Positions 63,742 through 64,000 of a DNA stretch of 64,000 nucleotides are shown here, one piece after another (position 1 is the stretch's first letter; each line of letters starts with the position of its first letter). The notes under the pieces are model-generated. The model saw only the letters and a list, made by a program, of their open reading frames with translations, did no database searches and was not told where the DNA came from. Source of the stretch: Fibrobacter sp. UBA4223 (GTDB lineage Bacteria > Fibrobacterota > Fibrobacteria > Fibrobacterales > Fibrobacteraceae); the NCBI GenBank assembly GCA_002382975.1, contig DFTB01000003.1, positions 17,529 to 81,528 on the forward strand, given 5' to 3'. A program made the translations under genes and the position numbers.

Positions 63742-63768
63742 TTTGCGGACGAAAATTTCGTCCACAAA
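63742..63768. repeat. Inverted repeat in the ORF6N remnant
   Basis: GGACGAAA-A-TTTCGTCC is perfect and extends as TTTG/CAAA beyond one mismatch. It occupies the codons equivalent to SQxAT of copies 1 and 2. Confidence 0.8.
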
Positions 63769-63961
63769 CTATTCGGCCAAAAGCAGAGCTTTATCCTACG
63801 CTTTCACAGAAAAAGGCCTCTATATGCTTGCGACAATCTTAAAAAGCAAGACGGCGACTAACACAAATTTCGCCATCCTCGCCGACAAGATTTGTGATTC
63901 ACCGAATCACAAATTCATGATGGCCTGTTTGGGGAAAGCTAAGGAGGGGCGGGGGTTTTAG
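63743..63961 (+). pseudogene. ORF6N-like remnant, copy 3
   Basis: About 72 codons of a third, broken ORF6N-type reading frame. LRTKISSTN and YAFTEKGLYMLATILKSKTA align to LRSQNAT and AFTEQGVAMLSSVLKS of the complete copies. The N-terminal half is absent, and after ~residue 45 the sequence (ILADKICDSPNHKFM) no longer follows the family. No start signal is visible. It has two inverted repeats (63742-63768 and 63890-63914). Confidence 0.6.
63890..63914. repeat. Second inverted repeat in the ORF6N remnant
   Basis: ATTTGTGATTC pairs with GAATCACAAAT around ACC (11-bp perfect arms). Confidence 0.85.
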
Positions 63962-64000
63962 GGGGTGTCCCCCTAGGGGTGATGTGAACCCCGAAAGTTG

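Overview
The window most likely comes from a Fibrobacter (phylum Fibrobacterota, FCB group). The evidence is a fibro-slime surface protein, serine-rich-linker lipoproteins, a GH5-CBM6 glycanase with a basic C-terminal tail, an SprA-like giant outer-membrane protein, BatD/BatE, and futalosine-route menaquinone synthesis (mqnC). Both strands are used and no ribosomal operon or replication origin is visible.

Layout. 1-14.4 kb is a cell-surface region: three Cys-rich PKD-like proteins, an Rpn-type nuclease, a 1485-residue fibro-slime protein, and a lipoprotein overlapping a CotH-kinase lipoprotein by 4 nt. 14.7-24.3 kb holds scpA (with a tail built partly from dispersed repeats), glmS, an FKBP lipoprotein, an M23 lipoprotein, two tandem S41 proteases and a leucine-rich-repeat protein. 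24.5-38 kb holds an AIPR-type abortive-infection protein, the sprA-like gene, batD-batE and mqnC. 38-47 kb holds an HMGL-type aldolase, an RlmI-like methyltransferase, a three-gene phosphorelay (kinase, receiver, sigma-54 activator), a radical SAM protein and tgt. 47-54.6 kb holds tRNA-Leu(GAG), murD, secG, tpiA, envelope proteins and an M23-domain protein. 54.7-56.5 kb is the GH5-CBM6 glycanase. 56.8-64 kb is a defence-like region: type III restriction-modification (mod-res), a pair of tracrRNA-like minus-strand repeat units, and two full plus one degraded ORF6N genes.

Beyond the genes, intergenic DNA is full of structured repeats. They include REP-like palindromes, telomere-like TTAGG-type degenerate repeats, and a three-hairpin element present three times (10.2, 26.5 and 36.8 kb) whose stems covary. 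All three ORF6N copies carry a short inverted repeat at the same codons but with different arm sequences. Several genes lacking a Shine-Dalgarno have a TAnnTTT(G/A)C-like box 3-7 nt before the ATG, suggesting leaderless transcripts. These non-coding patterns are the least explained content of the window.
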